Source: Pseudomonadota bacterium
GTDB lineage: Bacteria; Pseudomonadota; Gammaproteobacteria; Steroidobacterales; Steroidobacteraceae
Direction: 5' to 3'
Assembly (NCBI GenBank): GCA_003242685.1
Contig: QGVD01000040.1
Coordinates: 1-33,712, forward strand
Length of the DNA stretch: 33,712 nt
The notes beneath the pieces are model-generated. The model searched no databases. It had not been told where the DNA came from and worked only from the letters and a program-made list of their open reading frames with translations. Shown piece after piece: positions 26,263 through 33,712 of this stretch (positions are counted from its first letter, which is position 1; every line of letters begins with the position of its first letter). The position numbers and the translations under genes are program-made.

Positions 26263-26289
26263 GCGTGCGGCACGAGAAACGAGAAAAGG

Positions 26290-26313
26290 AAAGGCCCGCC
26301 GAAGCGGGCCTTT
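26290..26313 (-). terminator. Rho-independent terminator after phoX
   Basis: Perfect 10-bp stem AAAGGCCCGC (26290-26299) / GCGGGCCTTT (26304-26313) with a 4-base loop, 28 bases past the phoX stop on the minus strand. It separates phoX from the PHO promoter of the lipoprotein gene. Confidence 0.8.
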
Positions 26314-26341
26314 CTCTTCGCGAACGCTCTCTTCGAGCGCT

Positions 26342-28432
26342 TCAGGTGCCGACGACGCCTCCGTCGTTCTTCCAGATCACGAGCGTCGCGGAGCGCGGAC
26401 GCGTCTCACCGCCCAGTCCTGGCCAGGTGCTGTTGCCGCGCTCGCCGGGATGCTGGATGTTGACGAACAGCGTGCGCCCGTCCGGCGTCGACGTGATGCC
26501 GGTGATCTCGCAGTCCCTCGGGCCGACGAGGAAGCGTCGCACCTCCCCCGTTTCCGGATCGGCTGCGAGCATCTGCTGATTGCCGAATCCGCGCTCCGGC
26601 GCGGAGTAGCCGTCGGTCTGGATCCAGAGTATTCCGTTGGGACCGGTCCAGCATCCGTCCGGGCTGTTGAACGTAGCGTCCTCACCGAGGAACGTGCGGC
26701 GGCGGGACCCCGGGAAGACCTGTGCGGCATAGCTCTCGTCGAGCCCTTCGGCCCGCACCGTCTCGAGCGTGGGACCGCCGAAAGCGAAGATCTCCCAGCG
26801 GAACCTGAGCGCCTCGTAGCAGCCGTCCTCTTCGCGCCAGCGGACGATGTGGCCATCGCGATTGCCGGCGCGAGGATTCACTGCGTCGACCGGCTGCGAC
26901 GCGCTGCCGCGCTGCGTGTTGTTCGTCAGAGTGAGATAGACGTAGCCCGTGCGCTCGTCGATGGTCACCCACTCGGGGCGATCCATCTTCGTGGCGCCGA
27001 CGGCGTCGGCCGCGGTCCGCGTGTTGACCAGAACGTCCGCCTGATTCCTGAACGGCCTGCGGTTCGCGGGATCCTGCGCCACCCACTCCGCGACGGCCCT
27101 GCGGAACTGCGGATCGCGATTATCGAGCGCGACCCAGCGGCCGGTACCGTCCTCGCTGAACACCGCGACGTAGAGCGTTCCGTCCTCGAGGAGCTCGTCT
27201 CTGCGCGCGCGCCCCGGGAAGTACGGCTTTCTGCTCACGAACTTGTACAGGTACTCGCCGCGCGCGTCGTCGCCCGAGTAGACGACCACGGGCCGCCCTG
27301 CCTTCACCGGTGCGACCCACGCGCCCTCGTGAGCGAAGCGACCGAGCGCCGTGCGCTTCTTCGGCACGCTCTCCGGATCGAAGGGATCGATCTCCACGAT
27401 GTAGCCGAAGCAGTTCGCCTCGTTGCGGTAGTCGTCGCGCGCGCTCGCGCCGCGAGGCGTCGTGTCGAAACGCTCGAACTCGTCGCCGGGCGCGCGCCAC
27501 CAGTCGTAACCGAACGTGCCCGTCGTGACCCCGTAACGCGCCTTCTCGCGCGGCAGCGGATTCTCGTCGGACTTGAAGTAGCCCGCCCAGTTCTCCTCCG
27601 CGGTGAGATACGTGCCCCAGGGGGTATGTCCCATGGCACAGTTGTTGAGCGTGCCGCGCGTGTAGTAGCCCTCGTGGTCGAAGCGCGTCCTCACGAATTC
27701 ACTCCCCGCGACGGGTCCCGTGAGCTCCATGACCGTTTCGGCCGTGATGCGGCGGTTGTACCGGCCGCGGATCAGCCTCCACCGGCCATCGGGACGCCGC
27801 GCGATCTCGTAGACGCCCACGCCGTGCGAGGCGATCTCCTTGCGCACCTGATCGGGATCACGCTCGCCGGAATCGGCGCCGATGATCCCCGTCGGATGGA
27901 GAAAGGGCGGATCGATGTTCTCGTGATTGATGCACAGGAGGCCGCGCGCGTTGCCTGCCCGCCCCGGAAGCAGCGGGAAGAACCACATGCCGTCGTGGTG
28001 CGCGCCGACCTGCTGCTCGCGGTCGGTTCCGCTGTTGAAATCTCCAGGAATGTAATCGGGGGCACCGGGCAGGACGGGCTCACCCTCGGGTATCAGGATC
28101 TGGTAGCTGTAGCCCGGAGGCACGCGCACGCCATCTTCGAACGAGTGCGGCACGGGCTCGAATCCGAGGAGCTTCCGCTCGTGTCCGTGCCCGTGTCCCT
28201 GACGTTCTCCGCCTCCGTGCTTCGGCCAGTGGTCGTGATGCCCGCGTCCCTGGGAGAACGCGAATGCGCGTCCCGTGAGTATCGCCCCGACCGCCGCGGC
28301 CACACCGCCGCGCAGCACGTCGCGCCGACCGTAGCGGCGCGCGATGATCCCGGAAAGCTCCGGGTTGGCCGAAGTGCTGCACTCGGTGTCATGGCCGGCG
28401 CCGACGATGGCGCGCGTCGATGTCTCTTCCAC
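26342..28432 (-). CDS. phoX: PhoX-type alkaline phosphatase (DUF839), Tat-exported
   Basis: Calcium/iron-dependent monomeric alkaline phosphatase that releases phosphate from esters in the periplasm or outside the cell. The protein has 696 residues. A Tat signal RRDVLRGGVAAAVGAIL lies near residues 37-55, the arginine pair followed by a hydrophobic stretch. PhoX motifs include LLCINHENIDPPF (family metal-ligand Cys and Glu), NNCAMGHTPWGTYLTAEENWAGYF, RPEWVTIDERTG and the C-terminal DCEITGITSTPDGRTLFVNIQHPGE. The frame is open upstream. GTG at 28432 is chosen because GGGGAGG sits six bases before it and it gives a normal Tat leader length. It has its own PHO-like promoter and its own terminator. 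Confidence 0.94.
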   Translation of the reverse strand: MEETSTRAIVGAGHDTECSTSANPELSGIIARRYGRRDVLRGGVAAAVGAILTGRAFAFSQGRGHHDHWPKHGGGERQGHGHGHERKLLGFEPVPHSFEDGVRVPPGYSYQILIPEGEPVLPGAPDYIPGDFNSGTDREQQVGAHHDGMWFFPLLPGRAGNARGLLCINHENIDPPFLHPTGIIGADSGERDPDQVRKEIASHGVGVYEIARRPDGRWRLIRGRYNRRITAETVMELTGPVAGSEFVRTRFDHEGYYTRGTLNNCAMGHTPWGTYLTAEENWAGYFKSDENPLPREKARYGVTTGTFGYDWWRAPGDEFERFDTTPRGASARDDYRNEANCFGYIVEIDPFDPESVPKKRTALGRFAHEGAWVAPVKAGRPVVVYSGDDARGEYLYKFVSRKPYFPGRARRDELLEDGTLYVAVFSEDGTGRWVALDNRDPQFRRAVAEWVAQDPANRRPFRNQADVLVNTRTAADAVGATKMDRPEWVTIDERTGYVYLTLTNNTQRGSASQPVDAVNPRAGNRDGHIVRWREEDGCYEALRFRWEIFAFGGPTLETVRAEGLDESYAAQVFPGSRRRTFLGEDATFNSPDGCWTGPNGILWIQTDGYSAPERGFGNQQMLAADPETGEVRRFLVGPRDCEITGITSTPDGRTLFVNIQHPGERGNSTWPGLGGETRPRSATLVIWKNDGGVVGT

Positions 28433-28471
28433 GTGAATCCTCCCCGCTCGGCTGTTGCAGTGAGCGGCGCC

Positions 28472-28516
28472 ATTAGGGCGGAGGAATGTGAACGGCGGTT
28501 GACGTCGAGGTGACGG
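28472..28516 (-). promoter_or_regulatory. PHO-box promoter for phoX
   Basis: Minus strand: CCGTCAC (28516-28510), ACGTCAA (28505-28499) and CGTTCAC (28494-28488), each separated by four bases. Ten bases later is CCTAAT (28477-28472). The heptamers are weaker than those before the lipoprotein gene, but spacing is identical. Confidence 0.62.
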
Positions 28517-28528
28517 ATACGCGTCGTC

Positions 28529-28549
28529 CCGGCACGCCACGCGTGCCGG
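28529..28549 (-). terminator. Strong hairpin after dsbB, possible terminator
   Basis: CCGGCACGC (28529-28537) and GCGTGCCGG (28541-28549) form a perfect 9-bp stem with a 3-base loop, 31 bases downstream of the dsbB stop. No T-tract follows on the minus strand, so termination would be inefficient or Rho-assisted. It separates the phoBRU-dsbB operon from the phoX promoter. Confidence 0.4.
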
Positions 28550-28580
28550 TGAGCACGGGAAGTGCCCGCGTCGGGAAGCC

Positions 28581-29096
28581 TCAGCGGCGGGTGTTGCCGT
28601 ACATGCCGAGCACGCCGAGCGCGGCAGCCCAGATGAGCACCCACGCCGGCATGGAAAGGCCGAGGAAAGTCCAGTCGATGACCGCGCACTCACCGCCGGC
28701 AGTGAGCACCCGCCGCACGACCTGGGTGAGCGGGAACATCTCCAGCATGGCCTCGAGCGGGGCACCGCAGGCAGGCACCGTGCCGGGGGGCAGGCTCTGG
28801 ATGTACACGTGACGCGCGGCGACGCCGACGCCGGCGAGCGCCGTGAGCAGGATCAGGATCGCGTACACGTACCGACCCCAGCCACGGGGGTGATGCAGGG
28901 CGGCGAGCAGGAAGACGACGCCGGTGGCGGCGATCGCCACGCGCTGGAAGATGCAGAGCGGACACGGCTCCAGGCCGAGCCCGTACTGCGCGTAGAGCGC
29001 GTAGCCGAGGAGCCCGGCGCAGGCGAGGAAGCCCGCGATGTTGGCGAGTCGTCGGGAGATCACGCGCCGATGATAGTACAGCGCGGCCGTCCGCAT
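28581..29096 (-). CDS. dsbB: Disulfide bond formation protein DsbB
   Basis: Inner-membrane quinone reductase that re-oxidises periplasmic DsbA. The protein has 171 residues and four membrane segments. The first periplasmic loop holds the CxxC pair in LEPCPLCIFQR, the second the pair PACGAP ... GGECAVIDW, then the conserved FLGLSMPAWVL. ATG at 29096 overlaps the phoU stop by one base (TGATG). An in-frame GTG 33 bases downstream is an alternative start. It is the last gene of phoB-phoR-phoU-dsbB, an unusual place for dsbB. It may serve disulfides in Pho-regulated exported proteins, but could simply be a passenger. Confidence 0.93.
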   Translation of the reverse strand: MRTAALYYHRRVISRRLANIAGFLACAGLLGYALYAQYGLGLEPCPLCIFQRVAIAATGVVFLLAALHHPRGWGRYVYAILILLTALAGVGVAARHVYIQSLPPGTVPACGAPLEAMLEMFPLTQVVRRVLTAGGECAVIDWTFLGLSMPAWVLIWAAALGVLGMYGNTRR

Positions 29097-29833
29097 CAGC
29101 GTCTCGGTGCGCGGGACTCGAGCTCCCGCAGCTCGCGCTCGACGTCGTCGAGCGAGGTATGGCGCACGTCCCTGCCGTGCGCCATGTAGATGACGTACTC
29201 GCCGATGTTCTTCGCGTGATCGCCGATGCGCTCGAGCGCGCGTACGATCCACATGACGTCGAGCACGCGGCTGATGGTACGCGGATCCTCCATCATGAAC
29301 GTGATGGACTGGCGCTGGATCGCCTCGTACTCCTCGTCCACCGCCTGATCCTGACGCGCGACCTTGAGGGCCGCTTCCGCGTCGATGCGCGCGAAGGCGT
29401 CGAGCGCGTCATGGAGCATCTGCGCGACCAGCCGCGCGATGTGCTTGACCTCGCGGTACCTGTCGGGAGGACGCTCCATCGACGCGAGGCGCGAGGCGAT
29501 GTACGCGATCTTCTCCGCCTCGTCACCGATGCGCTCGAGATCCGTGATGGTCTTGATGATCGCGACGATCAGCCTGAGGTCACCGGCCGCGGGTGCGCGC
29601 GTCGCGAGAATGCGGCTGCATTCCTCGTCGATCGACACTTCCATGGCGTTGACGCGGTAGTCGTCGCGCGCGACGGCCTCACCGAGCGCGCTGTCCCCTT
29701 CGATCAGCGCCGTCACGGCCTTCTCGAGCTGCTGCTCGACCATGCCTCCCATGGAGAGCACCTTGTTGCGCACGCGCTCGAGGTCCTCGTTGAAGCGGCG
29801 CGAGATGTGATGGGAGAAGTCCGCGGTTTCCAT
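29096..29833 (-). CDS. phoU: Phosphate signalling regulator PhoU
   Basis: Cytoplasmic all-helical protein that links Pst transport to PhoR and keeps the Pho regulon off when phosphate is ample. The protein has 245 residues with the duplicated PhoU fold. Visible are the N-terminal HISRRFNEDLERVRNKVLSMGG, the first metal-binding-type ExxxD region near IKTITDLERIGDEAEKIA and its repeat VRALERIGDHAKNIGEYV. ATG at 29833. It is 54 bases after phoR, with phoBR rather than at the end of the pst operon as in E. coli. Confidence 0.97.
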   Translation of the reverse strand: METADFSHHISRRFNEDLERVRNKVLSMGGMVEQQLEKAVTALIEGDSALGEAVARDDYRVNAMEVSIDEECSRILATRAPAAGDLRLIVAIIKTITDLERIGDEAEKIAYIASRLASMERPPDRYREVKHIARLVAQMLHDALDAFARIDAEAALKVARQDQAVDEEYEAIQRQSITFMMEDPRTISRVLDVMWIVRALERIGDHAKNIGEYVIYMAHGRDVRHTSLDDVERELRELESRAPRR

Positions 29834-29887
29834 GGTTCGCCGTCCTCGGCCGCGCTGACGCCGGCACTGACTCGAGACGATGATAGA

Positions 29888-31198
29888 TCAGACGCCTACG
29901 GTGTTCTCTTCGCGTCCCGCCGCGATGCGCTCGGGCGGGAAATGACAGGTGAACGTGCTGCCGCGCCCCGGCGTGCTCTCGATCTCGAGCGTCGCGCCAT
30001 GGCGCTGCAGGACGTGATTCACGATCGAGAGCCCGAGCCCCGAGCCTCCGGTCTCGCGCGAGCGGCCCGGATCGACCCGGTAGAAGCGCTCCGTGAGCCG
30101 CGGAATGTGCTCCGCGGGGATACCGATGCCCGTGTCTGTGACACTGAAATGACACCCGTCCTCGTCGGCCCACCAGCGCAGTTCGATGGTACCGTCCTCC
30201 GGCGTGTACTTCGCGGCGTTGTCGACCAGATTCGCGAACGCCGAGTGGATTTCCGACTCCACGCCGATGAGACGCACGGCGGAGTCGATGTGCACGCGGA
30301 TCTCGCGCGGGTGCCGGGGCCGCTCGAGCACGTCCTTGCGCAGAAGCGCGAGCATCGCGGGCACGTCGATCGGCTCGCCCTCGACGTGCTCTTCGCTCGC
30401 CTCGATGCGCGAAAGCTCGAGGAGATCACGGATGAGCGTCATCATGCGCTCCGCCTGACGACGCATTTCCGCGATGGGCCCCTGCAGCCCGGGATCGAGC
30501 GTCGGGTCCTGAGCGAGCGTCTCCAGATAGCCTGCGATCACGGTGAGCGGCGAGCGCAGCTCGTGCGAAGCGTTCGCGACGAAGTCCTTGCGCACTTCCT
30601 CGAGACGCATCTGCCGCGAAACGTCGCGCACGAGGAGCAGGAGCTGCCCTTCTCCGTAAGGCACCGCCTGGATCGACAGGAACCGCGCGTCGGGCTGGAT
30701 GATCACCGGCGATTCGAACCGGCCGAGCTCGAGGTAGCGCGCGAACGCGGGCTGACGCAGGAGATTGTCGATGCGCAGACCGATGTCGGCACGCCTCAGG
30801 TGCAGCAGCCGCGCGGCCGTGCGGTTGAACCAGACGATCTCGCGACCCGCGTCGAGAATGACGACGCCGTCCGGCAGCGCGGCCGTCGAGCGGTCGATCT
30901 GCCTGAGGAGCTGCACGAAGCGCTGCTTGTGATAGCGCTTGCGCCGATGCAGCCGCACGACCTGCGCGATGACCTCACCCCAGAGGCCTCGCGCATCCGG
31001 CGGGTCGGCGATGCTCCGGTGACGCAGCCATCGGTCGAGCCGGTAGAGCGTCGCCAGATGCCACCCGAGGTACAGCGCCAGCGTCGCCGCGAGCCCTGCC
31101 CAGACGTTCCCGAGCAGCCAGCCGACGAGCACGCCGAGCGCCGCCGCCGCGAGAACTCGCACCGCTGCGTACCACCAGGCCTGAGTCTCGACTGACAT
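29888..31198 (-). CDS. phoR: Phosphate regulon sensor histidine kinase PhoR
   Basis: Inner-membrane sensor kinase that phosphorylates PhoB in low phosphate. The protein has 436 residues. Two N-terminal membrane segments (about 12-30 and 33-50) are followed by a basic linker, then a PAS domain (about 95-190, ALPDGVVILDAGREIVWFN). The HisKA domain has H212 in FVANASHELRSPLTV. The ATPase domain has N box FANLVDNAAKYTPEDG, G1 DTGIGIP, F box ERFYRVD and G2 GGSGLGLSIV. ATG at 31198 is preferred; an in-frame TTG lies 9 bases upstream. Starts 47 bases after phoB. Confidence 0.96.
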   Translation of the reverse strand: MSVETQAWWYAAVRVLAAAALGVLVGWLLGNVWAGLAATLALYLGWHLATLYRLDRWLRHRSIADPPDARGLWGEVIAQVVRLHRRKRYHKQRFVQLLRQIDRSTAALPDGVVILDAGREIVWFNRTAARLLHLRRADIGLRIDNLLRQPAFARYLELGRFESPVIIQPDARFLSIQAVPYGEGQLLLLVRDVSRQMRLEEVRKDFVANASHELRSPLTVIAGYLETLAQDPTLDPGLQGPIAEMRRQAERMMTLIRDLLELSRIEASEEHVEGEPIDVPAMLALLRKDVLERPRHPREIRVHIDSAVRLIGVESEIHSAFANLVDNAAKYTPEDGTIELRWWADEDGCHFSVTDTGIGIPAEHIPRLTERFYRVDPGRSRETGGSGLGLSIVNHVLQRHGATLEIESTPGRGSTFTCHFPPERIAAGREENTVGV

Positions 31199-31245
31199 GA
31201 ACACCAACCGCCGTCCGGCCTCGGGGACGCGCCGACGCTGCGCCT

Positions 31246-31941
<696 letters not shown>

Positions 31942-31967
31942 GCGGTCGTCACTCGTGTGGCGTGCAT

Positions 31968-32001
31968 ATTACAGCCGTGCCGCATGACAGATTCATGACG
32001 G
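31968..32001 (-). promoter_or_regulatory. PHO box and promoter of phoB
   Basis: Minus strand: CCGTCAT (32001-31995), GAAT, CTGTCAT (31990-31984), ten bases, then TGTAAT (31973-31968), five of six matches to the -10 consensus. The heptamers are nearly perfect PhoB half-sites. Predicted transcription start is near 31961, about 20 bases before the phoB ATG. Confidence 0.85.
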
Positions 32002-32017
32002 CCCGGAAAGCCGCGTG

Positions 32018-32704
32018 TCACTCGCGTGACGGCGGCGTCGCGACCTCGTCGCGAAGATAGACGGGCACCGCATGCTCGGGTGCGACGGTCCTCCCCGCCA
32101 GGACTTCGGGCACTGCGAGCCTCGCGATCTCGACCGCTCTCGGCAGCAGATCCGGATAGAGGCCCGCGAAACCGACGCGCGCTTCGAGCTGCGGATAGAC
32201 GCGAAAGCCGCGCCCGGCGCCGTGGACCGCACCGTTCCAGTGCGAGGGCGGCTCGACGGTCTCGGGCCTGCCTACGCGCTCGGGACCGGCTGCGCGTGCA
32301 AGTCCGTCCTCGCCGCGCTCGAAGCAGCCCCAGTACACCTCCTGCATGCGCGCGTCGTTGCAGACGAGAACACGAACGACGGACGCATCCGCGTCCATCG
32401 CGCGCTGCGCGACCGCCTGCAGATCGGAGACGGGCACGACCGGCACGCCGGCACCGAACGCGAGCCCCTGCGCGATGCTCGCCGCGAGGCGCACGCCCGT
32501 GAATCCTCCCGGGCCGCGGCCGAATGCGATCGCATCGAGATCATCGAGACGCAGCTCCGCGCCGGCGAGCAGCTCGTCGACCATCGGCAGCACGCGATCG
32601 GCGTGCCCGCGCCCGAGCTCGGCCTCCCGGCTCGTGATGCGTTCTCCGTCGAGGAGCGCGACGGAGCAGCATTCCGTCGCGGTATCGAGCGCCAGCAGTC
32701 TCAT
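32018..32704 (-). CDS. tsaB: tRNA threonylcarbamoyladenosine biosynthesis protein TsaB
   Basis: Partner of TsaD in the complex that transfers threonylcarbamoyl to A37 of ANN-decoding tRNAs. The protein has 228 residues (E. coli 231) with the ASKHA-fold N-terminus LLALDTATECCSVALL, GRGHADRVLPMVDELL and FGRGPGGFTGVRLAASIAQGLA. It is not a protease itself; TsaB lacks the TsaD active site. ATG at 32704 overlaps the stop of the helicase gene (ATGA). An upstream in-frame start at 32722 would lie inside that gene. The tsaB-yoaA pairing is the same as in E. coli. Confidence 0.96.
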   Translation of the reverse strand: MRLLALDTATECCSVALLDGERITSREAELGRGHADRVLPMVDELLAGAELRLDDLDAIAFGRGPGGFTGVRLAASIAQGLAFGAGVPVVPVSDLQAVAQRAMDADASVVRVLVCNDARMQEVYWGCFERGEDGLARAAGPERVGRPETVEPPSHWNGAVHGAGRGFRVYPQLEARVGFAGLYPDLLPRAVEIARLAVPEVLAGRTVAPEHAVPVYLRDEVATPPSRE

Positions 32705-33712
32705 GCCGTCCGCGTCTCGCATACCGGCGTCGCTCGCGGTGCGTGCTGAATCAGAAAGCGCCGGGCTTCCGCGCCATCGCGCGTGACTCTCATGGGCGGC
32801 AGCGCCGAGAGCAGCACGCGGCCGTAGCTGCGTTCCGTGAGGCGCGGATCGCAGATGACGACGGCGCCGAAGTCCTCCTCGCTGCGGATCAGCCGACCCA
32901 CGCCCTGCTTCAGCGCGAGCGCCGCTTCGGGAAGCTGGTAGTCGCGGAACGCGTTCCCGCCGCTCGATTGCAGGTGCTCGATGCGCGCGCGCACGAGCGG
33001 ATCGTCGGGCGAGGCGAAGGGCAGCTTGTCGATGATCACGAGACGCAGCGCCTCACCCTTGACGTCGACGCCTTCCCAGAAGCTCGCCGTGCCGAGCAGC
33101 ACACCGTTGCCGTCCTCGCGGAACGCCTTCAGGAGCTGCTCGCGCGGCGCCTCGCCCTGCACGAAGAGGCGATACGGCGGATTGTCGCCCCAGCGCTCGC
33201 GCAGGAGCTGCGCGCCGCGTGCGAGCGCGCGATGACTCGTGAAGAGCACGAACGCTCCGCCGGCTGCAGCCTCGATCAATTGCGCCGCGAGATCGATGAC
33301 CGCCGGTCCGTGCGCCGGGGACGAAGGATCGGGCAGATCCGTCGGCAGATACAGCAGCGCCTGCCGCTCGTAGTCGAACGGGCTGTCGATTCTGAGCGTC
33401 GCGGCGTCGTGCAGACCGAGCCTTCCCGTGAAGTGGCTGAAGTCTTCGCCCAGCGAGAGCGTCGCGGACGTGAAGATCCACGCGCAGCGATGCGCGTCGA
33501 CGAGCGCGCGGAAGCGCGGCGCGACGTCGAAGGGCGTGAGACTCAGAGTGAAACCGCGCTGAGTGATCTCCACTGCACGTGCGCCTTCGAGCTCGCGAGG
33601 CGGCTCTGCGCGCCCAGCGGGAGGAGCAGCCTCTCCCGCCGGTTCGCCGGCTTGGGCGGGATTGGGGGCGCCCCGGGGGCCCCGATTTGGGCCGCGAGCG
33701 CCCCCCGCGCGG
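32701..33712 (-). CDS. yoaA: DinG-family ATP-dependent DNA helicase YoaA (partial, N-terminus off window)
   Basis: C-terminal part, about 337 residues, of an XPD/DinG-type superfamily 2 helicase implicated in repair of replication-blocking damage. Visible motifs are LTPFDVAPRFR, IFTSATLSLGEDFSHF, FVLFTSHRAL, GTASFWEGVDVKGEALRLVIIDKLPF and the final helicase motif QGVGRLIRSEEDFG, followed by the family ending. Reading is open to the window edge. A GTG at 33573 is internal, not the start. Upstream of it is a Pro/Ala/Glu/Gly-rich linker. The last 50 or so bases (long C and G runs) may be low-quality sequence. The Walker A and iron-sulphur cysteines lie off the window. Confidence 0.92.
   Translation of the reverse strand, partial: RAGGARGPNRGPRGAPNPAQAGEPAGEAAPPAGRAEPPRELEGARAVEITQRGFTLSLTPFDVAPRFRALVDAHRCAWIFTSATLSLGEDFSHFTGRLGLHDAATLRIDSPFDYERQALLYLPTDLPDPSSPAHGPAVIDLAAQLIEAAAGGAFVLFTSHRALARGAQLLRERWGDNPPYRLFVQGEAPREQLLKAFREDGNGVLLGTASFWEGVDVKGEALRLVIIDKLPFASPDDPLVRARIEHLQSSGGNAFRDYQLPEAALALKQGVGRLIRSEEDFGAVVICDPRLTERSYGRVLLSALPPMRVTRDGAEARRFLIQHAPRATPVCETRTA

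Noticed and set aside
25796..28513. A 905-residue open frame on the plus strand opposite the lipoprotein and phoX genes
   Set aside because: It runs across two genes, a terminator and two promoters on the other strand and has no domain; a chance open frame in high-GC DNA.
30125..30155. PHO-like words GTGACAC and ATGACAC inside phoR
   Set aside because: They are within conserved ATPase-domain codons, not in register, and no promoter or gene start follows.
29159..31195. A 678-residue open frame opposite phoU and phoR
   Set aside because: Both opposite genes are complete and motif-perfect; the translation is Arg/His/Asp-rich with no family features.
32004..32035. Additional PHO heptamers upstream of the phoB box (TCAC and GTGAC words near the tsaB stop)
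   Set aside because: They are in opposite orientation and out of 11-bp register with the real box, and lie inside the tsaB coding end.

Overview
The window is high-GC, gene-dense bacterial chromosome. Gene content and order (rpsB-tsf-pyrH-frr-uppS-cdsA-dxr-rseP with divergent map-glnD-dapC-dapD, and tsaB beside a DinG/YoaA helicase) indicate a high-GC gammaproteobacterium of the Xanthomonadales/Nevskiales/Steroidobacterales kind. This is a judgement from content, not from a search. I see no IS elements, tRNA, rRNA, CRISPR or prophage genes. Both ends cut through genes: rseP on the left and yoaA on the right. The last few tens of bases at each end look compositionally suspicious.

Layout. (1) 1-6596, minus strand: translation and envelope genes. 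rpsB-tsf end in a strong terminator, followed by pyrH-frr-uppS-cdsA-dxr-rseP, most joined by stop/start overlaps. (2) 6597-6808: divergent control region with a strong rpsB promoter and a probable S2 leader. (3) 6809-14101, plus strand: map-glnD-dapC, then dapD followed closely by a DUF47 regulator and a Pit phosphate transporter. (4) 14149-20213, minus strand: a pst operon in the order pstS-porin-pstC-pstA-pstB, converging on pit. (5) 20391-21916, plus strand: dapE-crcB. (6) 21948-26109, minus strand: a secreted cysteine-rich lipoprotein and a TonB-dependent receptor. (7) 26342-28432, minus strand: Tat-exported PhoX phosphatase. (8) 28581-31941, minus strand: phoB-phoR-phoU-dsbB. (9) 32018-33712, minus strand: yoaA-tsaB.

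The organising theme of the right half is phosphate starvation. PhoR/PhoB sense and respond, PhoU and Pst form the uptake and signalling module, and PhoX releases phosphate from esters in the periplasm. A porin inside the pst operon and a lipoprotein/TonB-receptor pair would supply the outer-membrane step. By reading promoters I find PHO-box-like heptamers with an 11-bp period upstream of phoB, phoX and the lipoprotein gene (four tandem heptamers there), and a degenerate pair before pstS. In all four the last heptamer lies exactly 10 bp before a -10-like hexamer. This links the uncharacterised lipoprotein/TonB-receptor pair to the Pho regulon and makes it the best candidate for an undescribed system: a PhoB-induced outer-membrane uptake device for a phosphorus compound.
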